A stretch of 64,000 nucleotides of DNA from Fibrella aestuarina BUZ 2. GTDB taxonomy: Bacteria; Bacteroidota; Bacteroidia; Cytophagales; Spirosomataceae. Every line of letters starts with the position of its first letter. The first letter of the stretch is position 1. The translations under genes were made by a program, and so were the position numbers. The notes under the pieces were generated by a model that worked only from the letters and a program-made list of their open reading frames with translations, did not search any database and was not told the origin of the DNA. The stretch covers positions 5,300,555 through 5,364,554 of the forward strand of contig NC_020054.1 in assembly GCF_000331105.1 (NCBI RefSeq). Reading direction: 5' to 3'. Positions 8,565-16,896 of the stretch are shown one piece after another.

Positions 8565-9617
8565 TTATTTGTAGGCGTCGATGGTCTTGATGGTACCGTC
8601 GGGGTTGTAGGTCAGTTCGGTCACCTTCACGTTGCGCAGGGGTGTTTTGCCCGACAGTTGCACGTCGTGGTAGAACAGGTACCATTTCGGGCCAACCTGC
8701 ACGATCGAGTGGTGGTTGGTCCAGCCCAGCACGGGCTTCAGCACGACGCCTTTGTAGGTAAACGGTCCGTAGGGATTGTCACCGATGGCGTAGCAGATGT
8801 TATGCGTGTCGCCAGTCGAGTACGAGAAGTAGTACTTGCCGTTGTACTTATGAATCCAGGCGGCTTCGAAAAAGCGTTTGTCGTTGTCTTTCTCCGTGAA
8901 CGGCTTACCGTCAGCGCCAACCAGCTTGATCTCTTTCACGGGCTCGGCAAACTCCTTCATGTCGGCATTCAGACGAGCGACGCGGGGCAGGTAGGCCAGT
9001 TCATTTGGCTTTTTCAACGCACCTTTCGCGTTGTACTTGTTGCCGGTCCAGCGCTGTAACTGTCCGCCCCAGATCCCCCCAAAATACAGATACGCTTTGC
9101 CGTCGGTATCCTGAAACACGGTCGGGTCGATGCTGTAGCTGCCTTTGATGGGCGCGGGCTCTGGTTTGAAAGGGCCGGTGGGGCTTTTGCTCGTGGCTAC
9201 GCCGATGCGGAAGATGTCCTGCTTGTCTTTGACGGGGAAATACAGGTAGTAGGTTCCGTTTTTGTAGGTCGCATCGGGCGCCCACAGTTGCCGACCCGCC
9301 CAGGGAATGTCTTTGAGGCGAAGCGCCACGCCGTTGTCTTTTACCGGCCCGCCGATTTTGTCCATCGACAGGATGTGGTAGTCGTTCATGACGAAGTGCC
9401 CGCCATCATCATCTTCCTTGACGTTGACCGCCTCGATGTCGTGCGACGGATAAATGTAAATCTTGCCGTTGAACACGTGCGCCGAGGGATCGGCGGTATA
9501 GATATTCGAGATCAGCGGCTGCGAAATCGGGTTTTTTCCGCCGTTCGTCTGCGCCACGGTGGCGAGTGAGCAGCCCAGCAGGGCCACGAGTGCGAGTGTA
9601 GTTTGGGTACGTTGCAT
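8565..9617 (-). CDS. GH43 arabinosidase / beta-xylosidase
   Basis: 350 residues with a signal peptide (ends near residue 23, ATVAQ). The five-bladed propeller shows the GH43 carboxylates: general base in TADPSAHVF (Asp about 43), the middle Asp in SIDPTVFQD (about 164), and the acid in FFEAAWIHKYNG (Glu about 251). YYFSYSTGDTHNICYAIG near residue 265 is typical of xylan-directed members. It is an inverting enzyme acting on arabinose side chains or xylo-oligosaccharides. It heads the GH43-GH51-GH10 group in transcription order. Confidence 0.92.
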   Translation of the reverse strand: MQRTQTTLALVALLGCSLATVAQTNGGKNPISQPLISNIYTADPSAHVFNGKIYIYPSHDIEAVNVKEDDDGGHFVMNDYHILSMDKIGGPVKDNGVALRLKDIPWAGRQLWAPDATYKNGTYYLYFPVKDKQDIFRIGVATSKSPTGPFKPEPAPIKGSYSIDPTVFQDTDGKAYLYFGGIWGGQLQRWTGNKYNAKGALKKPNELAYLPRVARLNADMKEFAEPVKEIKLVGADGKPFTEKDNDKRFFEAAWIHKYNGKYYFSYSTGDTHNICYAIGDNPYGPFTYKGVVLKPVLGWTNHHSIVQVGPKWYLFYHDVQLSGKTPLRNVKVTELTYNPDGTIKTIDAYK

Positions 9618-9659
9618 GCGTTTTAGTTGATAGTGGTTCGATAAGTTCCTCCAGCGGGG

Positions 9660-10511
9660 TTAGCCCTTCCAGGTGCCGAATTTGCCCAGTTGGTAATCGC
9701 GGTAGGCGTCCATAATTTCCTGCTCCGAGTTCATGACGAATGGGCCGCGGGCCACCACCGGCTCATTGAAGGGCACGGCATGCCCGAAGAGCAGGAGCGC
9801 GTCGGTCGTGGCCGTTACCTCGAGACTGTCGCCGTCGGGGTTGAACGTAACCAGCTGGCGCTGATCGACGGTTTGCCCGTTGACGGTGAGACTCCCCCGA
9901 ATGACGTAGAACAGGATGTTGCGATCGGCAGCCACGGGCAGCCTGATTTGCCCACCCGGCTGGAAGGCGATGGTGCTGAGAAAGACGTCGCTAAGCGTGT
10001 TGAACGCGCCGGGCTGTCCTTCCCAAACGCCAGAAACGAGGTTCAGGTCGACACCGGCACTAACCGGAATCGCCGGAATCTGCTCTTTTTGCAGGCCTTC
10101 GTAGGCGGGTTCGGTCAGTTTGAGGCGGGCAGGCAGGTTGACCCACAGTTGCAAGATTTCGAGCGGCCCACCCTCGGCCAGAAACCCGGCCGACGACACT
10201 TCGGCGTGGATCAGGCCCCGGCCCGCCGTCATCCACTGCACGCCTCCGGCCGTAATCACGCTCTGGTAGCCCTGCGAATCTTTGTGCATGATGTCGCCGT
10301 CTACAATGAACGTCACGGTTTCCATGCCCCGGTGCGGGTGCGGCCCAAATGGCAGGCCGTTATTGCGCGGTGGGTACGTCTGGTAGCCGTGGTGGTTCAG
10401 AAACAGAAACGGGTCGATCTGCGCCAGTTGCCGGGTGGGCAGGGGCGAGTAGGTGATCAGGTCAGCTATGGGGCTGTATTCGGCCGGATGGATGTTGTTG
10501 ATGCTGCGCAT
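9660..10511 (-). CDS. Pirin-family bicupin protein
   Basis: 283 residues, normal pirin length, with no signal peptide, so cytoplasmic. The N-terminal cupin carries the metal-ligand cluster HPHRGMETVTF near residue 57 and GLIHAEV near residue 102. The C-terminal cupin shows FNPDGDSLEVTA. Bacterial pirins include quercetinase-like dioxygenases and redox-linked regulators; nothing here decides between them. It lies 42 bases upstream of the GH43 gene on the same strand, but a role in hemicellulose use is not shown. Confidence 0.93.
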   Translation of the reverse strand: MRSINNIHPAEYSPIADLITYSPLPTRQLAQIDPFLFLNHHGYQTYPPRNNGLPFGPHPHRGMETVTFIVDGDIMHKDSQGYQSVITAGGVQWMTAGRGLIHAEVSSAGFLAEGGPLEILQLWVNLPARLKLTEPAYEGLQKEQIPAIPVSAGVDLNLVSGVWEGQPGAFNTLSDVFLSTIAFQPGGQIRLPVAADRNILFYVIRGSLTVNGQTVDQRQLVTFNPDGDSLEVTATTDALLLFGHAVPFNEPVVARGPFVMNSEQEIMDAYRDYQLGKFGTWKG

Positions 10512-10534
10512 GGGGGTTACGAACTGGTGTGGGC

Positions 10535-10939
10535 TTACATCGTCACCGAGTCATAGACGACGACCTTGCTCCAGAGGTGCTTGTTTTTCTCGACAAACTG
10601 CAGGTGAATCGGGTGTTTCTGGTACACCTCCTCTTCTTCCAGGTTATCAAAAAACAAGAGCCACGACACCTGATACGACCGTTCGATGACGTCGCGGTTG
10701 GTGGTGGCGGGCGTGCCGATAAAGTGTTGCCGGATCACGGGCACTTTGCTCAGCGCCTGAAGGGCACTTACCAGCTGCTTTTTGTCGGCCTCGCTGTTAG
10801 GGTTGGTGAGCCAGAAATAGACGTGGTGCACAAACGGCTTCGCGGGAATTTTGTCAGGTACGTTGCCAGCCTGCGTGGCCAGTAGCCCACCCGCCGCGAG
10901 CGTCTGCGGGGTCTGTTCAATAAATTGTCGACGGTTCAT
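10535..10939 (-). CDS. Exported Dabb (stress-responsive A/B barrel) protein
   Basis: 134 residues. The N-terminus (MNRRQFIEQTPQTLAAGG) looks like a short twin-arginine-type signal. The rest is one Dabb ferredoxin-like domain beginning VHHVYFWLTNPNSEADKK and containing a conserved basic/hydrophobic strand, ending at HPIHLQFVEKNKHLW. Dabb domains form dimeric alpha-beta barrels, and their function in exported bacterial forms is unknown. It is 23 bases upstream of the pirin gene and probably in one transcript with it. Confidence 0.82.
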   Translation of the reverse strand: MNRRQFIEQTPQTLAAGGLLATQAGNVPDKIPAKPFVHHVYFWLTNPNSEADKKQLVSALQALSKVPVIRQHFIGTPATTNRDVIERSYQVSWLLFFDNLEEEEVYQKHPIHLQFVEKNKHLWSKVVVYDSVTM

Positions 10940-10970
10940 TATGGGAAGATACTTGATTGATTAGTAGTCG

Positions 10971-11075
10971 TTTGTGGTCATTGGTGGTCATTGGTGGTCA
11001 TTGGTAGTCATTCGTGGTCATTCGTTGTACAAAACAATCAATGACTATAAATGACAACGAATGACCACCAATGAC
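10971..11075. repeat. Tandem and inverted GGTCATT repeats
   Basis: Five or six imperfect 10-base units (TTGGTGGTCA and variants) run from 10971 to about 11025. From about 11036 to 11075 the units return in inverted orientation (AATGACCACCAATGACC), so the block can fold into a long hairpin. A related block lies at 45073-45186, sharing the ATAGTCATT unit and the GCAGCGG edge. It fills the gap between the Dabb and SDR genes. Confidence 0.8.
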
Positions 11076-11103
11076 CCGCAGCGGCGGACCGCATCAATGA
11101 CTC

Positions 11104-11907
11104 CTAAAACCCAATGGAGTTGCCGCCATCGACGGGGAGTGAGACGCCGGTGACGTATTTGGCGGCTTCAGAGGCCAGGAACACGGCCGCCCAGCCGATG
11201 TCTTCGGGCTGGCCGAATTTGCCCATCGGGGTGCGGCGCATAGCGCGGGCGAAGCGGTCGGGGTCGCCGCCCATCGCGGTTTTGCTCATAGCCGTTTCGA
11301 TGAATCCCGGTGCAATGGCGTTCACCCGAACGCCTTTGCCCGAAAACTCCGAGGCCAGCACTTTCACCATCCCTTCCACCGCCGATTTGGACGCCGCGTA
11401 GGCCACCACCCGGTCGATGCCATAGTAGGCCGCCATGGAAGAGATCATGATGATGGAGCCGCTGCCCCGCTGGAGCATGCGGGCGGCGCAGGTACGTGTC
11501 AGCGAGAAAACGGCGTTCAGATTGGTGTGCACGATGCGGTCGAAATCGGCGTCGGTGACTTCCAGCGCGGGCTTTTTCAGATTGATGCCCGCGTTGTTGA
11601 CCAGGATGTCGATGGGGCCGTAGGTACGTTCGATGTCGTCGACCAGCGCCTCCAGGGCATCGCGCTCGGTGACGTCGTTGACCCGGTAAAAGGCCTGCTC
11701 GCCGAGTGTGGCGATGGCGTCTTGCAGGGGTTGCTCGCGGCGGCCCGTGATGACCACTTCAGCCCCGGCCGCCACCATGCAGCGGGCGATGTCGAACCCG
11801 ATACCGCTCCCTCCGCCGGTGATGAGGGCGCGTTTGCCCGCCAGTGAAAACACCGTTTGAAGCGCGGTAGCCGGGGCGGGGGCGGCCTGTTGTCCGTTTG
11901 AATGCAT
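11104..11907 (-). CDS. SDR-family oxidoreductase, probably of the hexuronate pathway
   Basis: 267 residues, classical short-chain dehydrogenase. The cofactor loop ITGGGSGIG is near residue 30, NNAG near 106, the catalytic Ser in MISSMAAYYG near 154, and the Tyr/Lys pair in VAYAASKSA near 170. The C-terminal GVSLPVDGGNSIGF is standard. Its ATG overlaps the stop codon of the GH67 gene by one base (TAATG), so the two are translationally coupled. With UxuA upstream, a role as fructuronate/mannonate reductase or gluconate-5-dehydrogenase-like enzyme is plausible, but sequence alone does not fix the substrate. Confidence 0.88.
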   Translation of the reverse strand: MHSNGQQAAPAPATALQTVFSLAGKRALITGGGSGIGFDIARCMVAAGAEVVITGRREQPLQDAIATLGEQAFYRVNDVTERDALEALVDDIERTYGPIDILVNNAGINLKKPALEVTDADFDRIVHTNLNAVFSLTRTCAARMLQRGSGSIIMISSMAAYYGIDRVVAYAASKSAVEGMVKVLASEFSGKGVRVNAIAPGFIETAMSKTAMGGDPDRFARAMRRTPMGKFGQPEDIGWAAVFLASEAAKYVTGVSLPVDGGNSIGF

Positions 11908-14024
11908 TAGCGTAATAAATAAATGTCAACTGATTTTTTTACGTCGGTCAGCGTGCGATCCGGTTTTTTGAACGGAGCCGGGATGGGCTGCCGGGCAAAG
12001 GTCTGCAAATACAGCACCCAGGCGTCGCGCCACCAAAGGGCTTCTTTGTACTGAGTATCGAGCCGACCCGACACGTCGGCAAATAAAGCCGGATCGACGG
12101 CTGACTTTACCTGCGCCCACTCGCGCCGCATCCACTGCACCGAGTCGGCACCGGTATAGAAGCGGGTACAGAGTTCGTTCCAGAGCGTGCGGCCCGAGCT
12201 GAGCGGTTTGGTCCAGGGTACGTGGTGGAACCACAGCAGATACGGCAAGGGGCAGGTTTCGGGGTTTTCCCACTGCCGCCGCACCTCGGGCCGGTACTGC
12301 GCCAGCGCGTTGCTACCGGTAGGGGTTCGGTCGAAGCCCAGCCCAACGGAGTCGGCGCGGTGGTAATACACGGCGGTCCAGTCGGGGCGGGAGCTGTTGT
12401 TCTGCCAGGGCTCGGGGGCAAAATGCACGCCCGTCCAGGGGCGCGACAGGCCCAGCGGCGTGTTGTAGTCGACGTAGATATCCCGCGATTTCAGCAGCAG
12501 GTTCGTGATGCGTTTCACCGCCTGCGGTTCGCTTGTCAGGGTCATTCGCGTCCATTCGTTAGCGATGGCGTCCGACGAGAGCGTGTGATCCCAGGCCAGC
12601 CGCCCGAAGGCATACCAGTTGGCCTGCGCCAGCGGGTTGCCGGTCCAGTTGCGGTCAGAGCCCGTATTAGCCACGCCCGCCATGAGCGTTTGGGTCGGTC
12701 CGGCGTTCCGGTAGCCGTGCACACTGCCGTCGACCACCTTCGCCACGGTTGATCCTTTGCCGTTTACGTAGGTGTCGGCTTCCAGACATTCCTTGAACAG
12801 CGGCGCTTCGTAGACGGTATGGGTGGCAAAACCGAGGTATTCCTGCGTGATCTGAAACTCTATGCCCAGCGGTGTTTTGGGCATATTGCCGAACAACGGC
12901 GAGAACGGCTCACGCGGCTGAAAGTCGATCGGGCCGTTTTTAACCTGCACAATCACCTTCGGGTCGAACTGCCCGTCGAGCGGCGTAAACTCCTCGTGGG
13001 CGGCTTTGAAGCGGTCGGCTTTGGGATCGGCTTTGTAGACGAACGCCCGCCAGATGACCAGGCCGCTGTAGGGTTTCATGGCCGCCGCCAGCATGTTGGC
13101 GCCATCGGCGTGGGTACGTCCATAGTCCTGCGGGCCGGGTTCGCCTTCCGAATTGGCTTTCACCAGGAACCCGCCGAAATCGGGAATGTACCGGTGGATT
13201 TCGTTGACTTTATCGGCCCACCACTGCCGCACCTGCGGGTCAAGCGGATCGGAGGTTTTGAGGCCACCCAGCGTTTTGGGCGCGGCAAAATAGACCGATA
13301 GATAGACCTTGATACCGTAGGGCCGGAACACGTTGGCGAGTGCGGCTACTTTTTGCAGGTATTCGCCCGTCAGCAGGCGCGGGCTGGCGTTGACGTTGTT
13401 GACAACGGTGCCGTTGATACCCAGCGACGCGTTGGCGCGGGCGTAATCGCGGTAGCGCGGATCGACGGTTTCGGGCAGTTCATACCATTTCCAGAGCGTG
13501 CCGCCCGCGTAGCCCCGCTCGATGGCGCCGTTGGGGTTATCCCAATGGTTGAGCATGCGCAGCTTCACCTTCGGGTTGCTTGTCAGTGATACTTGGTCGA
13601 TGGGTTGGCCCGTTTGCAGGTGACGCAACAGGGCAAAAGCGCCGTACAGCGCACCCGCATCGGTTTTGGCCGAAATAACGATGTTGTTCTGCCGACGGAC
13701 GATCCGATACCCTTCGTCGTTGAGGCCCTGCACGTCGGCGCCCGACGGGGCTACGGTCAGCACAATACCGCCCGTTCGGCTTCCTGATTGAGCGACAACA
13801 GGCACGGCTTTACCTAATAGGCCCTGCAAGCCCGTCTGTAACTCCGTAACGGCTGATTGCAGGACGGGCGATGGCTTGTTTGCGGCAATGAACTGCGCGG
13901 AGCGGGCGTAGGCCGTGCGGCGGGGTATGTCGTTGATGAGGTCGTATTTCAGCCAGAGCCGGTAGCCGTCGTCGGCGTGCGCAAGCTGGGTCAGTAGTAA
14001 CAGGCAAAGGAGTAATCGATACAT
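11907..14024 (-). CDS. GH67 xylan alpha-1,2-glucuronidase
   Basis: 705 residues with a signal peptide (1-17, ends LAHAD), full length for GH67. Diagnostic patches are FLVKANSEGEPGPQDYGR near residue 290, which carries an active-site Glu, and QVKNGPIDFQPREP near residue 355, with the Asp and Glu catalytic pair of the family. GH67 enzymes invert and release 4-O-methylglucuronate only from the non-reducing end of xylo-oligosaccharides, so this enzyme acts after the xylanase. It sits between uxuA (36 bases upstream) and the SDR (overlapping), forming a compact release-to-catabolism operon. Confidence 0.95.
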   Translation of the reverse strand: MYRLLLCLLLLTQLAHADDGYRLWLKYDLINDIPRRTAYARSAQFIAANKPSPVLQSAVTELQTGLQGLLGKAVPVVAQSGSRTGGIVLTVAPSGADVQGLNDEGYRIVRRQNNIVISAKTDAGALYGAFALLRHLQTGQPIDQVSLTSNPKVKLRMLNHWDNPNGAIERGYAGGTLWKWYELPETVDPRYRDYARANASLGINGTVVNNVNASPRLLTGEYLQKVAALANVFRPYGIKVYLSVYFAAPKTLGGLKTSDPLDPQVRQWWADKVNEIHRYIPDFGGFLVKANSEGEPGPQDYGRTHADGANMLAAAMKPYSGLVIWRAFVYKADPKADRFKAAHEEFTPLDGQFDPKVIVQVKNGPIDFQPREPFSPLFGNMPKTPLGIEFQITQEYLGFATHTVYEAPLFKECLEADTYVNGKGSTVAKVVDGSVHGYRNAGPTQTLMAGVANTGSDRNWTGNPLAQANWYAFGRLAWDHTLSSDAIANEWTRMTLTSEPQAVKRITNLLLKSRDIYVDYNTPLGLSRPWTGVHFAPEPWQNNSSRPDWTAVYYHRADSVGLGFDRTPTGSNALAQYRPEVRRQWENPETCPLPYLLWFHHVPWTKPLSSGRTLWNELCTRFYTGADSVQWMRREWAQVKSAVDPALFADVSGRLDTQYKEALWWRDAWVLYLQTFARQPIPAPFKKPDRTLTDVKKSVDIYLLR

Positions 14025-14060
14025 AGTAGGTACGTTGTGGCGGAGTGGTTCAGCGTCAGC

Positions 14061-15317
14061 TTAGGCCATTTCGGCGCGTTGGTTTATCGGTTTTATTTCC
14101 TGAAGCATCCGTTCGATACCCAGTTCGAGGCCGCGCAGTTCGGCCAGCCCACGCAGGCGACCGATGGCCGAATAGCCTGGGTACGTTGGTTTACCCGAAT
14201 GCAGGTCGTCGAGCATCTGATGGCCGTGATCGGGGCGCATCGGGATGGATGGCTCGCCGATGCCCGTCCGGGTACGTCGCTGCTGTTCGAGCACGATGGC
14301 CTTCACCACGGCGTACATATCGACATCGCCCGCCAGGTGGTCGGCTTCGAAAAAAGCGTTGTACCAGGGGCCGTCGGGCTGCTCGGATTTGGTGGTGCGC
14401 AGGTGCACAAAATGGATGCGTTCGCCAAACCGCCCGATCATGCCGGGCAGGTCGTTGTCGGGCCGGATGCCCAGCGAGCCGGTGCAGAAGGTGATGCCGT
14501 TGGCGACCACGTCGCAGGCGTCCATGAGCTGTTCCAGATCGGCCTCGGTGCTGACCACACGGGGTAACCCCAGCAACGGACGTGGCGGATCGTCGGGGTG
14601 GATGCAGAGGTTGACACCCACTTCCTGCGCTACCGGCGCCACCTGCTGAATGAAGTAGTACAGATTGGCGCGCAGTTCGGCATCGCCGATGGTGGCGTAG
14701 TGGTTCAGCAGCCCCTGAAACGTATCGAGCGTGAACGCTTCGTTGGAGCCGGGCAGGCCGAGCAACACGGTGTTGCGCAGGGTAGCGATGTCGGCGGGCG
14801 TCATCCGGGCAAACTCCTCACGAGCCGTCTGGATAACCTCGGGCTCGTAATCAGCTTCGGCACCGGGCCGTTTCAGAATGCACAGATCGAAAACGGCAAA
14901 ATCCTGCCAGACGAAGCGTAGGGCCAGCGAGCCGTCGGGCATTTCGTAGTGCAGGTTGGTGCGCGACCAGTCGAGCACGGGCATGAAATTGTAGCAGACC
15001 GTTCGGATGCCGCAGGTTGCCAGATTACGAATCGACTGCTTGTAGTTTTCGATGAACGCCTCGCGCTCGGGCAGTCCTTTTTTGATGGCCTCGTGCACGG
15101 GCAGGCTTTCGACCACGGCCCAGTGCAGCGGTACATACCGGTCGTTATCCTGCTCGATCAGCCGGATGCGCTCCTGAATGGCCGCTACGGGCCAGACATC
15201 GCCCACCGGAAGTTGGTGCAGCGCTGTGACCACGCCGGTGCAACCGGCCTGCCGAATATCCATCAGCGACACCGGATCGTTCGGCCCGAACCAGCGCATC
15301 GTTTGTAGCATGCCCAT
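14061..15317 (-). CDS. uxuA: D-mannonate dehydratase UxuA
   Basis: 418 residues without a signal peptide, consistent with a cytoplasmic xylose-isomerase-fold dehydratase. It starts [18 protein letters not shown], the conserved UxuA opening. Further marks are [30 protein letters not shown] near residue 235, [18 protein letters not shown] and a metal-binding MRPDHGHQM near residue 370. It converts D-mannonate to 2-keto-3-deoxygluconate (KDG). Together with the two alpha-glucuronidases this shows that glucuronate from xylan is catabolised. The isomerase (UxaC) and KDG kinase/aldolase steps are not in the window. Confidence 0.96.
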   Translation of the reverse strand: MGMLQTMRWFGPNDPVSLMDIRQAGCTGVVTALHQLPVGDVWPVAAIQERIRLIEQDNDRYVPLHWAVVESLPVHEAIKKGLPEREAFIENYKQSIRNLATCGIRTVCYNFMPVLDWSRTNLHYEMPDGSLALRFVWQDFAVFDLCILKRPGAEADYEPEVIQTAREEFARMTPADIATLRNTVLLGLPGSNEAFTLDTFQGLLNHYATIGDAELRANLYYFIQQVAPVAQEVGVNLCIHPDDPPRPLLGLPRVVSTEADLEQLMDACDVVANGITFCTGSLGIRPDNDLPGMIGRFGERIHFVHLRTTKSEQPDGPWYNAFFEADHLAGDVDMYAVVKAIVLEQQRRTRTGIGEPSIPMRPDHGHQMLDDLHSGKPTYPGYSAIGRLRGLAELRGLELGIERMLQEIKPINQRAEMA

Positions 15318-15365
15318 TGATTAGTTGTGTTGGTGGGTTTAACTAGTGATTGACGTATAGTACTC

Positions 15366-15473
15366 TTTTTTTGTCATCCCGACCAGGACGCGTAGTCGTC
15401 AGGACGCATCTTCGGACTAGGCTGAAAACCTCCGGCTACAGGCGATTCCTTCTGTAGCCGGGATGACAAAAAA
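15366..15473. repeat. TGTCATCCCGA-type stem-loop repeat with inner hairpin
   Basis: Outer ends TTTTTTGTCATCCC (15367-15380) and GGGATGACAAAAAA (15460-15473) are inverted. An inner hairpin CCGGCTACAG/CTGTAGCCGG lies at 15432-15441 and 15452-15461. It has the same termini as the elements at 5348 and 5467 but a different body. It lies between the CE15 gene and uxuA. Confidence 0.8.
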
Positions 15474-15490
15474 CGGCCTTCTAGCCTATT

Positions 15491-16873
15491 CTATTTCGCT
15501 TTTACCCGTATATACCGATCAGCGTATTGGAGGAACGTGGGCCAGTTGGGGCCGGTGGTGTGGCCGCCGCTATGCTGCCGGAAGGCAATGTCGCCACTCA
15601 CCAGCGCCGTTTCCTGGGGCGGATAGTCCATCGTACCCATGCCTTTTTTGCCCAGCAGTTCGTAGACCGGGCTGGCGTAGGCCCCACCCAGAAACATGCC
15701 TTTGGCATCGACCCATCGACCTTCCACGTCGGGCGAGCCGGAGCTGATGAAGACGGGCCGGGGCGCGCAGAGGGCTACCAGTTCGTGGGCGTCGACGGGC
15801 ATATCGGTGGGTTTGAGAGGTCCGGCGTATTTGATAAAGTTGCCCGCCATCCAATGGTATTCGGCCGACGACGCGACGTTTTCGACCTGCTCGCCATAAG
15901 TGCGCCGGTGTAGTTTCACGCCCCCTTCGCCCGATGAACCGATAAAGCCGATGGCGAAGCGCGGTTCGTAGGCCATTGTCACGGCCGTGGCTTTGCCGTA
16001 GCGCGACAGGCCCTCGATACCCACCTGTTTGGCGTCGACGTCTTTGTCGGTTTCAAAGTAATCGAGCGCCCGGCTGGCGCCCCACGCCCAGGCCCGGAGC
16101 GCCCCCCAATCGTCGGGTTTGCGGGGCTTGCCTTTATTCACCAGTCCAATGATGCCCTCGGTCAGGCCCGCACCGTTGTCGGCCTGGTAGCTGGTGGGGT
16201 AAATGACGGCGTAACCCCAGCCTTTTTCGAGTAGTTGTTGCTGCCAGCTCAGTGGTGGCGGGGCGGTAGTCGACGACGGGGGCTGCGGCATTCGGAAACC
16301 AGCGGGAAACCGGAACCCATAGCTCATCATCACCGGCACACCACTTTTGGCCTTGGCGGGTGTGGCCAGCATCAACTCAATATCGACCTTGATGGCTGGG
16401 TACGTTGCGTTATCCACGTGGCCAACCAGTTGTTTCAGTTTGATGGGGTACGCACCATCAACCGTATCTTTTGTGCTGACGACCTCCCAGCGCACGCCAG
16501 GTACGTTGGCGGGCACCCGGCCGTAGATTTCCCGGTCGAAATCTTCCACAATTTCGGGGCGGCGCTTTTGCCACCAGTCTTTCGCCGATTTTACTTTCTG
16601 CCCATTTTTCAGGGTAAGCGGGTCGGGCAGGCTGGTATAGGTGGTGGCTTTGGCTTCATCGGCGTTGGCAGCATTGGGCGCTTTCGGATTGCCCGACGGG
16701 CCCGGCCGCGTTTCGGTAATCATCAGTTGGGCCAGCATGCTGCGGTAGTCGGCCTGCGTTTTGCGTTGTTGCCGGGCCATCAGGCTGTCCTGCTCGGGCG
16801 TGCGCGGACCAAACTGGGCCAACAACCAGGTCGGGGTAGCCAGCAGCAACGTACTGATTAGTAGTGACTTCAT
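15491..16873 (-). CDS. CE15-like glucuronoyl methylesterase
   Basis: 460 residues with a signal peptide (1-19). The alpha/beta-hydrolase body carries GLSRYGKA with the nucleophile Ser at about 290, matching the G-x-S-R-x-G-K signature of CE15. SSGEGGVKLHRR near 313 and RQHSGGHTTGPNWP with the catalytic His at about 434 also fit. CE15 enzymes hydrolyse the ester between lignin alcohols and 4-O-methylglucuronate of xylan. Proximity to GH115 and GH67 fits that role closely. It is 23 bases downstream of GH115, so the two are almost certainly co-transcribed. A general acetyl-xylan esterase is less likely given the Ser motif. Confidence 0.88.
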   Translation of the reverse strand: MKSLLISTLLLATPTWLLAQFGPRTPEQDSLMARQQRKTQADYRSMLAQLMITETRPGPSGNPKAPNAANADEAKATTYTSLPDPLTLKNGQKVKSAKDWWQKRRPEIVEDFDREIYGRVPANVPGVRWEVVSTKDTVDGAYPIKLKQLVGHVDNATYPAIKVDIELMLATPAKAKSGVPVMMSYGFRFPAGFRMPQPPSSTTAPPPLSWQQQLLEKGWGYAVIYPTSYQADNGAGLTEGIIGLVNKGKPRKPDDWGALRAWAWGASRALDYFETDKDVDAKQVGIEGLSRYGKATAVTMAYEPRFAIGFIGSSGEGGVKLHRRTYGEQVENVASSAEYHWMAGNFIKYAGPLKPTDMPVDAHELVALCAPRPVFISSGSPDVEGRWVDAKGMFLGGAYASPVYELLGKKGMGTMDYPPQETALVSGDIAFRQHSGGHTTGPNWPTFLQYADRYIRVKAK

Positions 16874-16896
16874 GAGATCGAGGGCGTTTGACTGGC

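Noticed and set aside
8488..8685. N-terminal extension of the GH51 gene
   Set aside because: It overlaps the start region of the GH43 3' end, has Arg/Gln-rich nonsense sequence, and a good signal peptide begins at 8487.
10971..11075. Possible CRISPR array
   Set aside because: The units are about 10 bases with no spacers and the second half is inverted; no cas genes are present.
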